Assembly: GCF_004078655.1 (NCBI RefSeq)
Contig: NZ_RZNC01000001.1
Coordinates: 62,001 to 126,000, forward strand
From: Labedella populi
GTDB lineage: Bacteria > Actinomycetota > Actinomycetes > Actinomycetales > Microbacteriaceae
Direction of reading: 5' to 3'
DNA length: 64,000 bases
Notes under the pieces: model-generated
Seen by the model: only the letters and a program-made list of their open reading frames with translations
Told to the model about the DNA's origin: nothing
Database searches by the model: none
Shown: positions 34,454-43,149 of the stretch, piece after piece
How positions within the stretch are numbered: position 1 is the stretch's first letter
Layout of the letters: each line of letters starts with the position of its first letter
Position numbers and translations under genes: made by a program

Positions 34454-35671
34454 GTGGCAAACGAAACCGACAATCTCGGCACGGGTGATACTTGGCCTGT
34501 CACCCGGTTCGAGTCGCTTCCCTGGACTCGCTCCGGCGATGAGGTCGGCTCACGCCGACGCTTGAGGGCGGCATCGGGCCCCTACCAAGCGGCGGTACCT
34601 CCCTTCATTCGCGATCTCGACGTGAAACTTCCGGCCGAGCTGGTCGCTGCATCGGAAGACGCCAGCCGGGAGCTGACGCGCTTCGATACGGAAGCAGGCA
34701 CCCTCGCGGCTCCGTTCGCGTCGATCCTGCTTCGCACGGAGAGCGCATCGAGTTCGGAGGTGGAGAACCTGACATCGAGCGCAAAGCAGGTCGCGCTCGC
34801 CCAGATCGGCGACTCGACCTCGCAGAACGCGCGGTTGGTTGTCGGCAACGTGGCCGCGATGGAGGCGGCTATCGCCCTAGCGGATGACCTCGATACGGAC
34901 GCCGTTCTGGCGATGCACCGCGCACTGCGCGAGAAGTCGACCCCCGAGATCGTCGGTCGCTGGCGAGACGAGCAGGTGTGGATCGGTGGTGGCTCCGTGT
35001 CACCGCACAACGCGACGTTCGTCCCGCCACACCAGGATCGCGTCCCTGCCCTGATGGACGACGTCATGGCGTTTGCGCGTCGCACCGACCTTCCGGCGAT
35101 GGCCCAACTCGCCATCGCGCATGCCCAGTTCGAGACGATCCACCCGTTTCCCGACGGCAACGGCCGAACCGGGCGAGCGCTCGTGCAGGCGATGCTGCGT
35201 GCCGGAGGGGTGACGAACAACGTGACCGTCCCCGTGTCGGCCGGGCTGCTCGGCGACACCGAAGGCTACTTGCGCGCGCTGACCGCCTACCGCGACGGCG
35301 ACGTCCGCCCGATCGTCGAGGCGATGTCCGAAGCGTCCTTTGACGCCATCCGTAACGGCCGGATCCTCGAGAAGGACATCACCGAGATCGCGGCGCGCTG
35401 GGACTCGAACGTTCGGGCGCGCAGCCACTCCTCGGTGCACCGCCTCAAGAACCTGCTACTCCGCCAGCCTGTCGTGACCATCAAGCTCGTCGCGTCGGAA
35501 CTCGGTGTCAGTAATCCGGCGGCGGACGATGCCGTTCAGAAGCTGGTCGACGCGGGGGCCCTGACTCAGGTCACCGCGGGGCGGCGCAATCGGCACTGGC
35601 AAGCCGATGAGGTTCTTACGGCGCTCGACGCGTTCGGGGCACGCGCCCGCCGCAAGCGGAGCGGCAGCTAG
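34454..35671 (+). CDS. Fic family protein with C-terminal winged helix-turn-helix
   Basis: A 405-residue protein that probably transfers AMP to target proteins. The Fic core has the complete active motif H230PFPDGNGRTGR241. An N-terminal inhibitory motif of the S/T-x-x-x-E-G/N type is present (S100...E104-N105), so activity is likely restrained by the protein itself. Residues about 340-400 form a winged helix-turn-helix (SELGVSNPAADDAVQKLVDAG). GTG 34454 appears leaderless behind the 36-bp palindrome. Fic proteins of this layout are common in accessory DNA and often autoregulated. Confidence 0.88.
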   Translation: MANETDNLGTGDTWPVTRFESLPWTRSGDEVGSRRRLRAASGPYQAAVPPFIRDLDVKLPAELVAASEDASRELTRFDTEAGTLAAPFASILLRTESASSSEVENLTSSAKQVALAQIGDSTSQNARLVVGNVAAMEAAIALADDLDTDAVLAMHRALREKSTPEIVGRWRDEQVWIGGGSVSPHNATFVPPHQDRVPALMDDVMAFARRTDLPAMAQLAIAHAQFETIHPFPDGNGRTGRALVQAMLRAGGVTNNVTVPVSAGLLGDTEGYLRALTAYRDGDVRPIVEAMSEASFDAIRNGRILEKDITEIAARWDSNVRARSHSSVHRLKNLLLRQPVVTIKLVASELGVSNPAADDAVQKLVDAGALTQVTAGRRNRHWQADEVLTALDAFGARARRKRSGS

Positions 35672-35693
35672 GGGTTGGGGACAAGCTCCACGT

Positions 35694-36851
35694 CTAGCTG
35701 AACCATGGAAGAAGCCCGCGCCACCGTTCACGCGTGCGTTCCCGACGCATCTTGGCAAGATCACGTTCCAGCGCAGCGATGGCTTCGGTGATTCTCGGCA
35801 CGGATTCAATCACCTGCGAGAGGTGAAGCGAGTCGGTGGCTCCATCCAACGTCCACCTCTGGAGGAACCGGTAGCGCCGCGAGATGCCCGGGCGCGCGCT
35901 GACACCTGTCGTGATCGCGACCACGAGGAACGACCCACTGAGGAGGTACATCTGGAGCCTGTACTCGTCCGTTGTATTGCTCGCGAAGACCACGGAAGCG
36001 ATGATCATCGGCCAAAGGCCAATGAGGTACAACGCCCAACCCAACGCTGAAAGGAGCCATGGCACGTCCCGAGCGCTTCGAATCATGAAGGCTGCTGCGG
36101 GCGTACATAGATTGAGGACCGCGGCCATAAGGATCACTGTGACGACACCGAGGAGATCGCTCGTCGCGCCAGCGATAAGTGGCCAGGTGATCACGATGTA
36201 CGTCGCAGCCGGTGTGATAACCGCCATCGCGAACCAGAGACCGATTATCAAGATTGGGCGCCTCACTCGTTGCACACCGTGTCGACGCGCTTCCCGGATT
36301 GAGGCCCGCGCCACCTCGAGCTCATCTTTGCGGGAAGCGAGAGTTCGGACGAGATCTTTCGGCAGGAGAGCTCCTAGCAAACAGCCCAGGAGAAAAACGA
36401 TCGCGCTGACCACGGCGGTAAGGAGCCAAGTTCCGACGCGCTCGGTGCCGTCGATGAAGACGAAGGCTGAGAGTACCGTCCAGCCGGCCGCGACCGCGGC
36501 AATAGCCATACCTAGCCCGCTGAACCAGGCTCGAACCTCCTTCAATGTCGGATTGTCCCGCTTCTGCCGACCTAGCGTCGCGATCGCGAAATACGTTGGG
36601 ACAAGCGCACCGAGCAGCGCGGGCATCAGCACTGAAGACTCAGCGACGAGCTGCTCGCCGAGCCAGGCCATGCAGTCCCACCGCCCATTCCCGCCCGACG
36701 CGCTGATCACGACGACCTGCCAGAAGATGGGCAGCGCTACGAGGACGCCTCCAAAGAAGAGGACGATCGGCATTACTTCTCGAATGGATCGAGGGACGAC
36801 GAAGCGGCTCAAATCTCGCATACCGTCCAGGAAAGCGATTGCCACCGACAT
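35694..36851 (-). CDS. Multi-pass membrane protein of unknown function
   Basis: A protein of about 385 residues with seven to eight hydrophobic helices and a hydrophilic loop in the middle (SRKDELEVARASIREARRHG), plus a C-terminal coiled segment rich in Glu/Arg (TEAIAALERDLAKMRRERTRER). No family is recognised. ATG 36851 is the preferred start; TTG 36884 would be an alternative but falls in the promoter of the second padR gene. Base composition is lower in G+C than the flanking operons, consistent with accessory DNA. Confidence 0.65.
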   Translation of the reverse strand: MSVAIAFLDGMRDLSRFVVPRSIREVMPIVLFFGGVLVALPIFWQVVVISASGGNGRWDCMAWLGEQLVAESSVLMPALLGALVPTYFAIATLGRQKRDNPTLKEVRAWFSGLGMAIAAVAAGWTVLSAFVFIDGTERVGTWLLTAVVSAIVFLLGCLLGALLPKDLVRTLASRKDELEVARASIREARRHGVQRVRRPILIIGLWFAMAVITPAATYIVITWPLIAGATSDLLGVVTVILMAAVLNLCTPAAAFMIRSARDVPWLLSALGWALYLIGLWPMIIASVVFASNTTDEYRLQMYLLSGSFLVVAITTGVSARPGISRRYRFLQRWTLDGATDSLHLSQVIESVPRITEAIAALERDLAKMRRERTRERWRGLLPWFS

Positions 36852-36874
36852 CGCGAGGTCGAGCAGCTCCCTGC

Positions 36875-36880
36875 TATATT
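36875..36880 (+). promoter_or_regulatory. -10 element of the second padR gene, leaderless type
   Basis: TATATT ends seven bases before ATG 36888. The block GCTCCCTGCTATATTGCA is shared with the promoter of the first padR copy, showing that promoter and gene were duplicated together. Confidence 0.6.
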
Positions 36881-36887
36881 GCAATGC

Positions 36888-37277
36888 ATGACACCTCCCG
36901 CTGACGTCTCCGCGCAGTTGCGCAAGGGTGTCGTGGAGTACTGCATCCTCGGGATGCTCTCGCGGGAGCCGATGTACGGCTGGCAGCTCTCGGAGACGCT
37001 CGTGCGATCGGGGCTCATCGCGAGCATCGGCACCCTGTACCCGGTGCTCTCGCGGCTACGCGAACGCGGCCTCGTCACCTCGTTCGAGGAGGTGAGCGAA
37101 GCCGGCCCGGTCCGCAAGTACTACCGCCTGACCGTCGCCGGCGAGGAGCTGCTCGCTGACTTCCGCGACCAGTGGCCCGCGTTCTCCCTCACCGTCGGCG
37201 CCCTCATCCGCGGTAAGGCACCCGACGACTTGACGACCGACCCCATCTGCGCGGCGCGCTCCGTTGTGACGCGATAA
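36888..37277 (+). CDS. PadR family regulator (copy 2), 3' end replaced
   Basis: A 129-residue PadR protein almost identical to copy 1 for the first about 115 residues (EYCILGMLSREPMYGWQLSE, KYYRLTVAGEELL). After TTDP the sequence changes to an unrelated tail (ICAARSVVTR) read from the antisense of a RhuM remnant. The DNA-binding part is complete, so it may still repress, possibly cross-binding the copy 1 promoter. The usual HAAS partner is missing apart from a scrap at 37610-37644. Confidence 0.82.
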   Translation: MTPPADVSAQLRKGVVEYCILGMLSREPMYGWQLSETLVRSGLIASIGTLYPVLSRLRERGLVTSFEEVSEAGPVRKYYRLTVAGEELLADFRDQWPAFSLTVGALIRGKAPDDLTTDPICAARSVVTR

Positions 37278-37542
37278 CCGACCGCGAGGACCATGTCGAG
37301 GTTGTAGATCTTGACCTCGCGCTTGCCTTCAATGCGACTGTCAACTCTGAATTGACAGTTGGCTCGCTCTGCTCACCGTCCGCCAAGATGCGGGATATGA
37401 GTTGCCGAACGTTCTTCGACGTTCCGTAGAGCTCCGCGAGCTGCGCCTGGGTGAGCCAGACCGTACCGTCGACCGCGCGCAGCTGTACCTCCGCTCCGCC
37501 GGGCGCGGAATAGAGGATGATTTCGCCGCTGCCGTTCGTCAT
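37247..37542 (-). pseudogene. rhuM: RhuM-like gene remnant, frameshifted and truncated
   Basis: The first frame encodes the RhuM N-terminus (IILYSAPGGAEVQLRAVDGT, VWLTQAQLAELYGTSKNVRQ). After NSELTV the homologous reading continues in another frame (RIEGKREVKIYNLDMVLAVG, then YRVTTERAAQ) and ends at the junction with the padR copy near 37247-37256. RhuM proteins are about three times longer and occur in mobile and pathogenicity islands. The remnant marks a DNA acquisition and decay event at this spot. Confidence 0.75.
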
Positions 37543-37609
37543 CGGCGCCTCCGTTCAGTTTTTCCGCCTACGGAGCGCCACTGACGGTTACGACCGACCG
37601 CTGTCTCCC

Positions 37610-37644
37610 ATCTCGAGCGTCACCGGCGCGCTGCTGCTCAACGT
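37610..37644 (+). pseudogene. Scrap of a second HAAS-type gene
   Basis: 35 bases match the 3' part of the copy 1 HAAS gene (25719-25753) with about four mismatches and encode ISSVTGALLLNV, equivalent to ISSVVGALLLNV there. The piece is in the position expected for the partner of the second padR gene. The short length leaves room for chance. Confidence 0.5.
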
Positions 37645-37666
37645 CAGTGGTGCTCCGACCACCGAT

Positions 37667-37717
37667 CGCTGAGCCTGTCGAAGCGCCGCGCCACCCGACA
37701 ATTCGACAAGCTCAGCG
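37667..37717 (-). terminator. Inverted repeat after the SIS gene, dispersed element
   Basis: Arms CGCTGAGCCTGTCGAA (37667-37682) and TTCGACAAGCTCAGCG (37702-37717) pair with one mismatch. The stop codon of the minus-strand SIS gene is 7 bp away. A related inverted repeat stands after the ROK gene near 60153-60217 and a single arm lies at 15345-15357, so this is a dispersed repeat used as a terminator. Confidence 0.6.
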
Positions 37718-37723
37718 ACCGCA

Positions 37724-38761
37724 CTACTCGTCCTTGCCGAACTTCGTGTCGGGCTGGCTGTAGAGGAACTCCTCGATCGTGATCCCCCGTCGCTTCGCGA
37801 TCGCCTCCGTCACGATGTGAATCGCGATCGTCTCGGCGATGACGCGCTCGAAGCCGGTGCTGCCCTCGGGCAACCGCAGCACGCGCACGTTCTCGTGGTC
37901 GAGCTCCCGCACCTCCTCGTCGTTCCCGGCGGACACCACGAGCACCTTCACGCCCGCCTCCGCTTGCGACGCCACGACGCCGAGTCCGCGCCCGTCGCCG
38001 AAGAGCACGAGGCCGGTACCGGTTCGGCCGGGCTCCATCGGACCGTGCAGGTACTGGTAGGTCTCGTACCCCGCGGTCGGAAGCCGCAGCGCCTCACGGA
38101 ACACGAGAGCACCCTGCGCTGCCGACGTGAACGAGACGCCGAGACCGGCGAAGTCGACGCTCTGCACGCCGTCGAAGAACTCGGCGAGCGCCTCGGCCTC
38201 GGGACGGAACCGCTCGAGCATGTCGGCGACGAGGTCGGGCACCGTCGACTCGTCGATCGATGCGCCGGGCACTCCCGCCGCCCGCAGCAGCGCCGAGTAG
38301 GCGGCGAGCGTGCCGATGTAGCCCGCCGTGTACACGGGCGAGTCGATGATGCCGCCGAGGGAGACGATCGCATCGGCGACCTCACCCACCTCCGCCTCGG
38401 GGTAGTTCGTAATCGCAATGCGGCGGCCCTCGGGGAACCGACGGGCCACGTCGATCGGTTCCGGGCTCCGACCGGACTCGGTGACGATGACGATGTGGTC
38501 GCCCGGGGTGAACCCCTCCGGCGCGTCGAAGAGGTCGGACGCCGTCACGTTGATGCCGCGCACCCCCTGAGCGGTGAGCGCCCACACGAGCGCGTTGGCC
38601 GAGTGGCTCGACGCCCCCATCGAGACGACGGCGACCGTCTCGCCCGGCTTCCACGGCGCGATCGACGCGTCGGCGACGGAGTCGCGGATGCTCTCGACCG
38701 CCGTGCGGAGGAGCTCCGGCTGCTTCCAGACGGTCGTGGAGAAGGTCTCTCGGTTCTGCAT
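37724..38761 (-). CDS. SIS-domain sugar isomerase (AgaS/GlmS-like)
   Basis: A 345-residue protein with two SIS domains. The first contains VAVVSMGASSHSANAL and VIVTESGRSPEPIDV, and the second GYETYQYLHGPMEPGRTG. Such proteins isomerise and deaminate amino-sugar phosphates. ATG 38761 follows GAAAGGA; the long frame upstream is antisense to the permease gene. It is the last gene of the operon with a binding protein, two permeases and a BadF-type kinase, which fits breakdown of an imported amino sugar. Confidence 0.88.
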   Translation of the reverse strand: MQNRETFSTTVWKQPELLRTAVESIRDSVADASIAPWKPGETVAVVSMGASSHSANALVWALTAQGVRGINVTASDLFDAPEGFTPGDHIVIVTESGRSPEPIDVARRFPEGRRIAITNYPEAEVGEVADAIVSLGGIIDSPVYTAGYIGTLAAYSALLRAAGVPGASIDESTVPDLVADMLERFRPEAEALAEFFDGVQSVDFAGLGVSFTSAAQGALVFREALRLPTAGYETYQYLHGPMEPGRTGTGLVLFGDGRGLGVVASQAEAGVKVLVVSAGNDEEVRELDHENVRVLRLPEGSTGFERVIAETIAIHIVTEAIAKRRGITIEEFLYSQPDTKFGKDE

Positions 38762-38790
38762 GTGTTTCCTTTCGTGGGGGTGGGAGTCGG

Positions 38791-39639
38791 TCAGCCCTTG
38801 ACGGCGCCGGCGGAGAGTCCGCTGACCACCTGGCGCTGGAAGACGAGCGCGATGATGACCGGGGGAATGGAAGCGATCAGGCCGCCGGCGGCGACGAGAC
38901 CGAAGTCGGTCGTGTACCGGCCGGCGAACTCCGCGATCGCCACCGGCAGGGTCTTCGCCGCATCGGTCGACGTGAAGATGAGCGCGTACATGAACTCGTC
39001 CCACGCCAGCAGGAAGGCGAACATCGTCGCGGCGAAGAGCCCGGGCTTGGCCGACGGGAGGATCACGCGGAAGAGCGCCCCGAGTCGCGAGGTGCCGTCG
39101 ATGCGCGCGGCCTCCTCGAGCTCCGCGGGGATCGTCGCGAAGTAGTTGCTCAGGATCCAGAGCGTGAACGGCACGACGAGCGCGCAGTCCACCACGATGA
39201 GACCGATCGTGGAGTCGAGCAGCCCGATCGAGCTGAGGATCAGGTAGAGCGGGATGAGGAGCGCGACCTGCGGCAGCATGTACGTCGCGAGGAAGATCAT
39301 GAGCGTCGTCCTCTGGAACGGGAACCGCAACCGGGCGAAGGCGTAGGCGCCGAAGATGCCGACGATCATCGAGATCGCGACGACACTGACGCCGACGACG
39401 AGCGAGTTCACGAACGCCGCGCGGAACGAGTTGCCGACGGCCGACGAGCTGTCGAAGAGGATCGTCGCGTAACGGTCGAAGACGAACTCGCTCGGCCACC
39501 ACCGAGCGGGCCGCGCCACGATGTCGCTCTGCGTGGACACGCTCGCGAGGAACGTCCACGCGAGCGGTGCGATGCACCCGAGCGCGACGACGACGGCCGC
39601 GACGTAGGTGAGGACGGTACCCCCGGTCGTGCGCTTCAC
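38791..39639 (-). CDS. Sugar ABC transporter permease (MalG-type)
   Basis: A 282-residue permease with six helices and the EAA loop EEAARIDGTSRLGALFRVILP. Its ATG overlaps the stop of the MalF-type gene upstream (ATGA, 39636-39639). It ends 29 bp before the SIS gene. Confidence 0.92.
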   Translation of the reverse strand: MKRTTGGTVLTYVAAVVVALGCIAPLAWTFLASVSTQSDIVARPARWWPSEFVFDRYATILFDSSSAVGNSFRAAFVNSLVVGVSVVAISMIVGIFGAYAFARLRFPFQRTTLMIFLATYMLPQVALLIPLYLILSSIGLLDSTIGLIVVDCALVVPFTLWILSNYFATIPAELEEAARIDGTSRLGALFRVILPSAKPGLFAATMFAFLLAWDEFMYALIFTSTDAAKTLPVAIAEFAGRYTTDFGLVAAGGLIASIPPVIIALVFQRQVVSGLSAGAVKG

Positions 39640-40607
39640 AGCAGGCTCATTTCCGACCGGCGCAGCAGTCGCAGGTAGAGGGCGGACAGGGCGAGGATCA
39701 CGATGACGATGAGGTAGGAGATCGCCGATCCGAGGCCGTAGTTCTGCTCCGAGAACGCGGTGACGTACGTGTAGTACGAGATCGTCTGGGTGCCGTTCGC
39801 GGGGCCGCCGCGGGTCATCGCGTAGACGATGTCGAAGACCTTCACCGCCTCCACGGTGCGGAGCACGAGCACGAGGGCGATCGAGGGGGCGAGGAGTGGG
39901 ACCGTCACGGAGAAGAACGTGCGGATCCGTCCCGCGCGGTCCATCTTCGCGGCCTCATACAGCTCGTTCGGGATCGACGTGAGACCCGCGAGGAGGAAGA
40001 ACGCCACGAGAGGCGTCGTCTTCCACGCGTCGGCGACGATGAGGAAGTTGAGCGCCGTGAACGGGTCGGACAGCCACGCCTGGTACTCGTCGATGATGCC
40101 GAGTCCCGAGAGCAGCCCGTTGAGCGCACCGTACTGGGCGTTGTAAATGCCCTTCCACATCGCGGCGTTCACGATGGTGGGGAGCGCCCACGGCAGTACG
40201 ACGAGCGCGCGGATGAGCCAGCGACCCCGGAACTCGGCGTTCAGCAGCCACGCGATCGCGAGGCCGAGGACGAGCTCCAGCCCGGTGGAGACGAGCGTGA
40301 AGTAGAGGGTACGGCCCATGGCTTCCCAGAAGCCACCACTCGTGAGGGCCTGAACGTAGTTGTCCAGGCCGACGAAGGGGGTCACGGTCGCGACGGCGGA
40401 CTTCACCTCGAACATCGAGATGAGGAGCGTGCGCAGCATCGGGTAGACGATGACGCCGAACACGGTGATGAACGCGGGGAGCAGGAGCCAGAACGCGAAG
40501 CGTCCCTGCCGCTCCCGGCGCCGTTTCACCGGCTTCCGCTCACCCGTTCCCCGGTGCTGGGGGCCCGCCTCCCGAGAGGGAGGCGTCACCGCCGTCGCGA
40601 CCGCCAT
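39636..40607 (-). CDS. Sugar ABC transporter permease (MalF-type)
   Basis: A 323-residue permease. A basic cytosolic N-terminus (ERKPVKRRRERQG) precedes six helices; the EAA loop is EAAKMDRAGRIRTFFSVTVPLL, with Arg where Gly is usual. It starts 2 bp after the binding-protein stop. As with the other two importers in the window, no ATPase gene is nearby. Confidence 0.92.
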   Translation of the reverse strand: MAVATAVTPPSREAGPQHRGTGERKPVKRRRERQGRFAFWLLLPAFITVFGVIVYPMLRTLLISMFEVKSAVATVTPFVGLDNYVQALTSGGFWEAMGRTLYFTLVSTGLELVLGLAIAWLLNAEFRGRWLIRALVVLPWALPTIVNAAMWKGIYNAQYGALNGLLSGLGIIDEYQAWLSDPFTALNFLIVADAWKTTPLVAFFLLAGLTSIPNELYEAAKMDRAGRIRTFFSVTVPLLAPSIALVLVLRTVEAVKVFDIVYAMTRGGPANGTQTISYYTYVTAFSEQNYGLGSAISYLIVIVILALSALYLRLLRRSEMSLL

Positions 40608-40609
40608 GG

Positions 40610-41908
40610 TCAGCCCTCCTGGATGTCGTTCGCCGCGGCGACGGCGTCGTCGAGCGCCTGCTGCGGCGTCTTGTCACCGAGGAGCGCCTTCTGCACCTCG
40701 ACCTGGATGATCTGCGACACGCTCGAGTAGTTCGGCACCGCCGGTCGCAGGATCGAGTCGTCGTAGGCGGCCTCGGCCACCTCGAAGATCTCCGGGTTGG
40801 TCTCAACAAGCGCCTCGTCGGAGTAGCTCGACGACCAGTTGGGGAGGCCGGCGTCGACGTACTGGTCCTGAACGCCCTGGCTCGTCAGGTAGGAGATGAA
40901 CTCCCACGCCGCGTCCTGGTTCGTCGAGTTCGCGCCGATCGAGTACGCCATCGCGCCGTTCACGCCGGGCCGGTCGCCGGACGGGCCGGCAGGGGTCGGC
41001 AGCACGCCAGCGTTGATCGACGAGATCGACGGGTCCTGCAGGTCGCGGAGCGTCGAGTCCCAGTTGAGGCCGAACGCGGTGTCGCCCTGCGCCATGGCCT
41101 TCGAGACGTCGTCCTCGAGGAACGTCGTCGACGCCGGGTTGGTGAGGCCGTCGTCGATCGTGGCCTTCATCCATTCGAGGGCTGCGACGCCCTGCTCGTT
41201 GTTGATGATGAGCTCGCCGTCATCGTTCGTGAACTCGCCGCCGAAAGCTCCGAGCATCTGCGCGTAGTCGCAGATGAGGGCCTCGGCTTGCGCCCAGCTC
41301 CACGCGATCGGGTACTCGCTGAGCCCCTCGTCCTTGATGCGCTTTGCGACGTCGAGGACACCGTCCCACGTGGCGAGGTCCTCCTCCGTCGCGCCGACCT
41401 GCGCGACCATGTCCCAATTGAAGTAGAAGAGCTTCGTGGCGGGGCCGTTCGGCACCCCGTAGAACTTGTCCTGGTACTCCGCCGTCGGAAGCACGCCCGG
41501 GAGCATCTCGTCGTTCCAGGAGTCGGGGAACCGGTCGGTGAGGTCGGCGACGATGCCCTTCGAGGCGAACTCAGCGGGCCAGATGACGTCGATCTGGAAG
41601 ACGTCGTAGCTGCCGGACGGAGCCGACGTCACGATCTTGTCGTGAAGCGCCTCGTACGAGACGAAGGTGGGTTCCACGTCGATGTCGGGGTGCTCCTCCT
41701 CGAACGCGGCGATGATCTCCGCGTAGTCGTCCTCGGTGTAGCCGGCCTGCTTCATGAAGAGCGCGTTGACGGTGCCAGTGCCGTCGCCCGTGCCGCCGCC
41801 GGCGTTGGAGACGCCGGTAACGCTGCAGCCGGTCAGCGCGATTGCGGCCATGACCGCAATCCCTCCGGTGATGGTGCCGCGATGCGACCTTGTTGTGACG
41901 GTGTTCAT
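40610..41908 (-). CDS. Sugar ABC transporter substrate-binding lipoprotein
   Basis: A 432-residue CUT1-type binding protein. The signal peptide ends in the lipobox LTGC near residue 28, followed by a Gly/Thr linker. The solute-binding fold is intact (DVFQIDVIWPAEFASKGIVADLTD). A ribosome binding site GGGAGG precedes ATG 41908. It lies 99 bp after the kinase gene; a tandem repeat fills that gap. Confidence 0.92.
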   Translation of the reverse strand: MNTVTTRSHRGTITGGIAVMAAIALTGCSVTGVSNAGGGTGDGTGTVNALFMKQAGYTEDDYAEIIAAFEEEHPDIDVEPTFVSYEALHDKIVTSAPSGSYDVFQIDVIWPAEFASKGIVADLTDRFPDSWNDEMLPGVLPTAEYQDKFYGVPNGPATKLFYFNWDMVAQVGATEEDLATWDGVLDVAKRIKDEGLSEYPIAWSWAQAEALICDYAQMLGAFGGEFTNDDGELIINNEQGVAALEWMKATIDDGLTNPASTTFLEDDVSKAMAQGDTAFGLNWDSTLRDLQDPSISSINAGVLPTPAGPSGDRPGVNGAMAYSIGANSTNQDAAWEFISYLTSQGVQDQYVDAGLPNWSSSYSDEALVETNPEIFEVAEAAYDDSILRPAVPNYSSVSQIIQVEVQKALLGDKTPQQALDDAVAAANDIQEG

Positions 41909-41963
41909 GTCGACCTCCCTTGGTCTGTGATGCGTCGAGGTGGTGCATGGGGTTGTGAAGCGG

Positions 41964-42007
41964 GGTGGTGCGGCGGTGCGGGTGGTGCGGCGGTGCGGAT
42001 GGTGCGG
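41964..42007. repeat. 17-nt G-rich tandem repeat
   Basis: GGTGGTGCGGCGGTGCG occurs at 41964-41980 and 41981-41997, with a partial third copy to 42007. It fills the gap between the kinase and the binding-protein genes, so it is transcribed as C-rich RNA on the operon strand. Confidence 0.6.
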
Positions 42008-42970
42008 TCAGCGGGGGTGGGGCTGGGTGGTGCGGCCCGGCGTGGACGGCGCGGTGGCGCGGGTGATGCCGCCTGTTCCGTCCCGCAGGTCCCGCGCGAG
42101 CGCGATAGCGCCCGCCACGGGTGGGTGATCGAGCACGCGGAACGGCTGGGTGACCCCGGCCAGGACGAGCTCCGTCTCGAGGGCACGCGCGAGGAGCGGC
42201 TGGTTGGTGACGACGCCACCGGCTGCCACGACCGCATCGGCGACGGCGCCGCGGTCGAGGAGCAGTGTCACGTGGTGAGCGAGCTCCGCGGCCGCTGCCT
42301 CGATGGTCTCGAGCGCGTCCTTCGATCCCTGCTCCGCGGCATCGAAAACGAGGCGCGCACCTTCCGCCCAGCGGTGCATCGTGGCCGTGGACATGAACAT
42401 CCACGCGAGCTCGTTGACCCCGGGGGCCGCGAAGTGGCTGAGAAGCGCGCGGCCGAGCGCGTCGGGTTCCCCGCCTTCGTCGGCGCGGCGGATAACGGCG
42501 CGCACGGCCTCGCGGGTGAGGGCCGGGGCGCTCCCCGGGTCGGCGATCATCCAGCCGTGCCCACCCACGGCGATGGGTGAGCCGTCCATTGTGGCGCCGA
42601 CGACGATTGAGCCCGTCCCGGCGATGACCCCGATCGCGTGAGTCACTCCGGCCGCGGGGCCGACGAGCGCCGCGTCGTTCGTGACGAGGACCGGGCCCGG
42701 GCGCTGCGCCGAGAGCGCTGCATGGAATGCCTCGATCTGAGCAGGAGTATCGCAGCCGTGCGCGCCCACCACGAGAGCGGCGGTTCCGTCGTCGTCTCCG
42801 AGTGTCCGCACGATGGAGAGCAGCGAGCGGATGCTGTCCTGGTGGTCGAGGCCGCGGCCCTGCTGCCAGTCACGTGTGGGGACGGTCCGATCGCGTGCCG
42901 CGACGTCGCCGTCCTCGGCGCGCACGTGCGTTTTCGTGCCCCCGACGTCTATGCCGATGATCCTGTCCAC
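42008..42970 (-). CDS. BadF/BadG-type N-acetylhexosamine kinase
   Basis: A 320-residue kinase of the ASKHA fold. The phosphate-1 loop IGIDVGGTKTHVRAED is at the N-terminus, phosphate-2 is GVIAGTGSIVVGA, and the GGVV adenosine loop is near 250. The family includes N-acetylglucosamine kinases. It is first in the operon with the importer and the SIS protein, so it should phosphorylate the imported amino sugar. It is divergent from a ROK regulator. Confidence 0.85.
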   Translation of the reverse strand: MDRIIGIDVGGTKTHVRAEDGDVAARDRTVPTRDWQQGRGLDHQDSIRSLLSIVRTLGDDDGTAALVVGAHGCDTPAQIEAFHAALSAQRPGPVLVTNDAALVGPAAGVTHAIGVIAGTGSIVVGATMDGSPIAVGGHGWMIADPGSAPALTREAVRAVIRRADEGGEPDALGRALLSHFAAPGVNELAWMFMSTATMHRWAEGARLVFDAAEQGSKDALETIEAAAAELAHHVTLLLDRGAVADAVVAAGGVVTNQPLLARALETELVLAGVTQPFRVLDHPPVAGAIALARDLRDGTGGITRATAPSTPGRTTQPHPR

Positions 42971-42980
42971 AGCCGTCCCG

Positions 42981-43010
42981 ACTTTCTTATGACTCAGAGA
43001 GAAAAGAAGT
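42981..43010. promoter_or_regulatory. Imperfect inverted repeat in the ROK/kinase divergent gap
   Basis: ACTTTCTT (42981-42988) and AAAGAAGT (43003-43010) form an imperfect inverted repeat in an A/T-rich stretch of the 179-bp divergent gap. It is a possible operator for the ROK regulator. No sharper site is visible. Confidence 0.3.
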
Positions 43011-43149
43011 AGTGTGAGCGTAGCCAGTCCTCGTCGGCGGCGTCAATGACGGATTTCGGTGGGTGTCCCGAAATGTCCCGGGGCAGGCCAGGATGGGGAG
43101 ACGAGATCGAGCAGATGAGACCGAGCAACGGTGCAGGAGTACGGACCGC

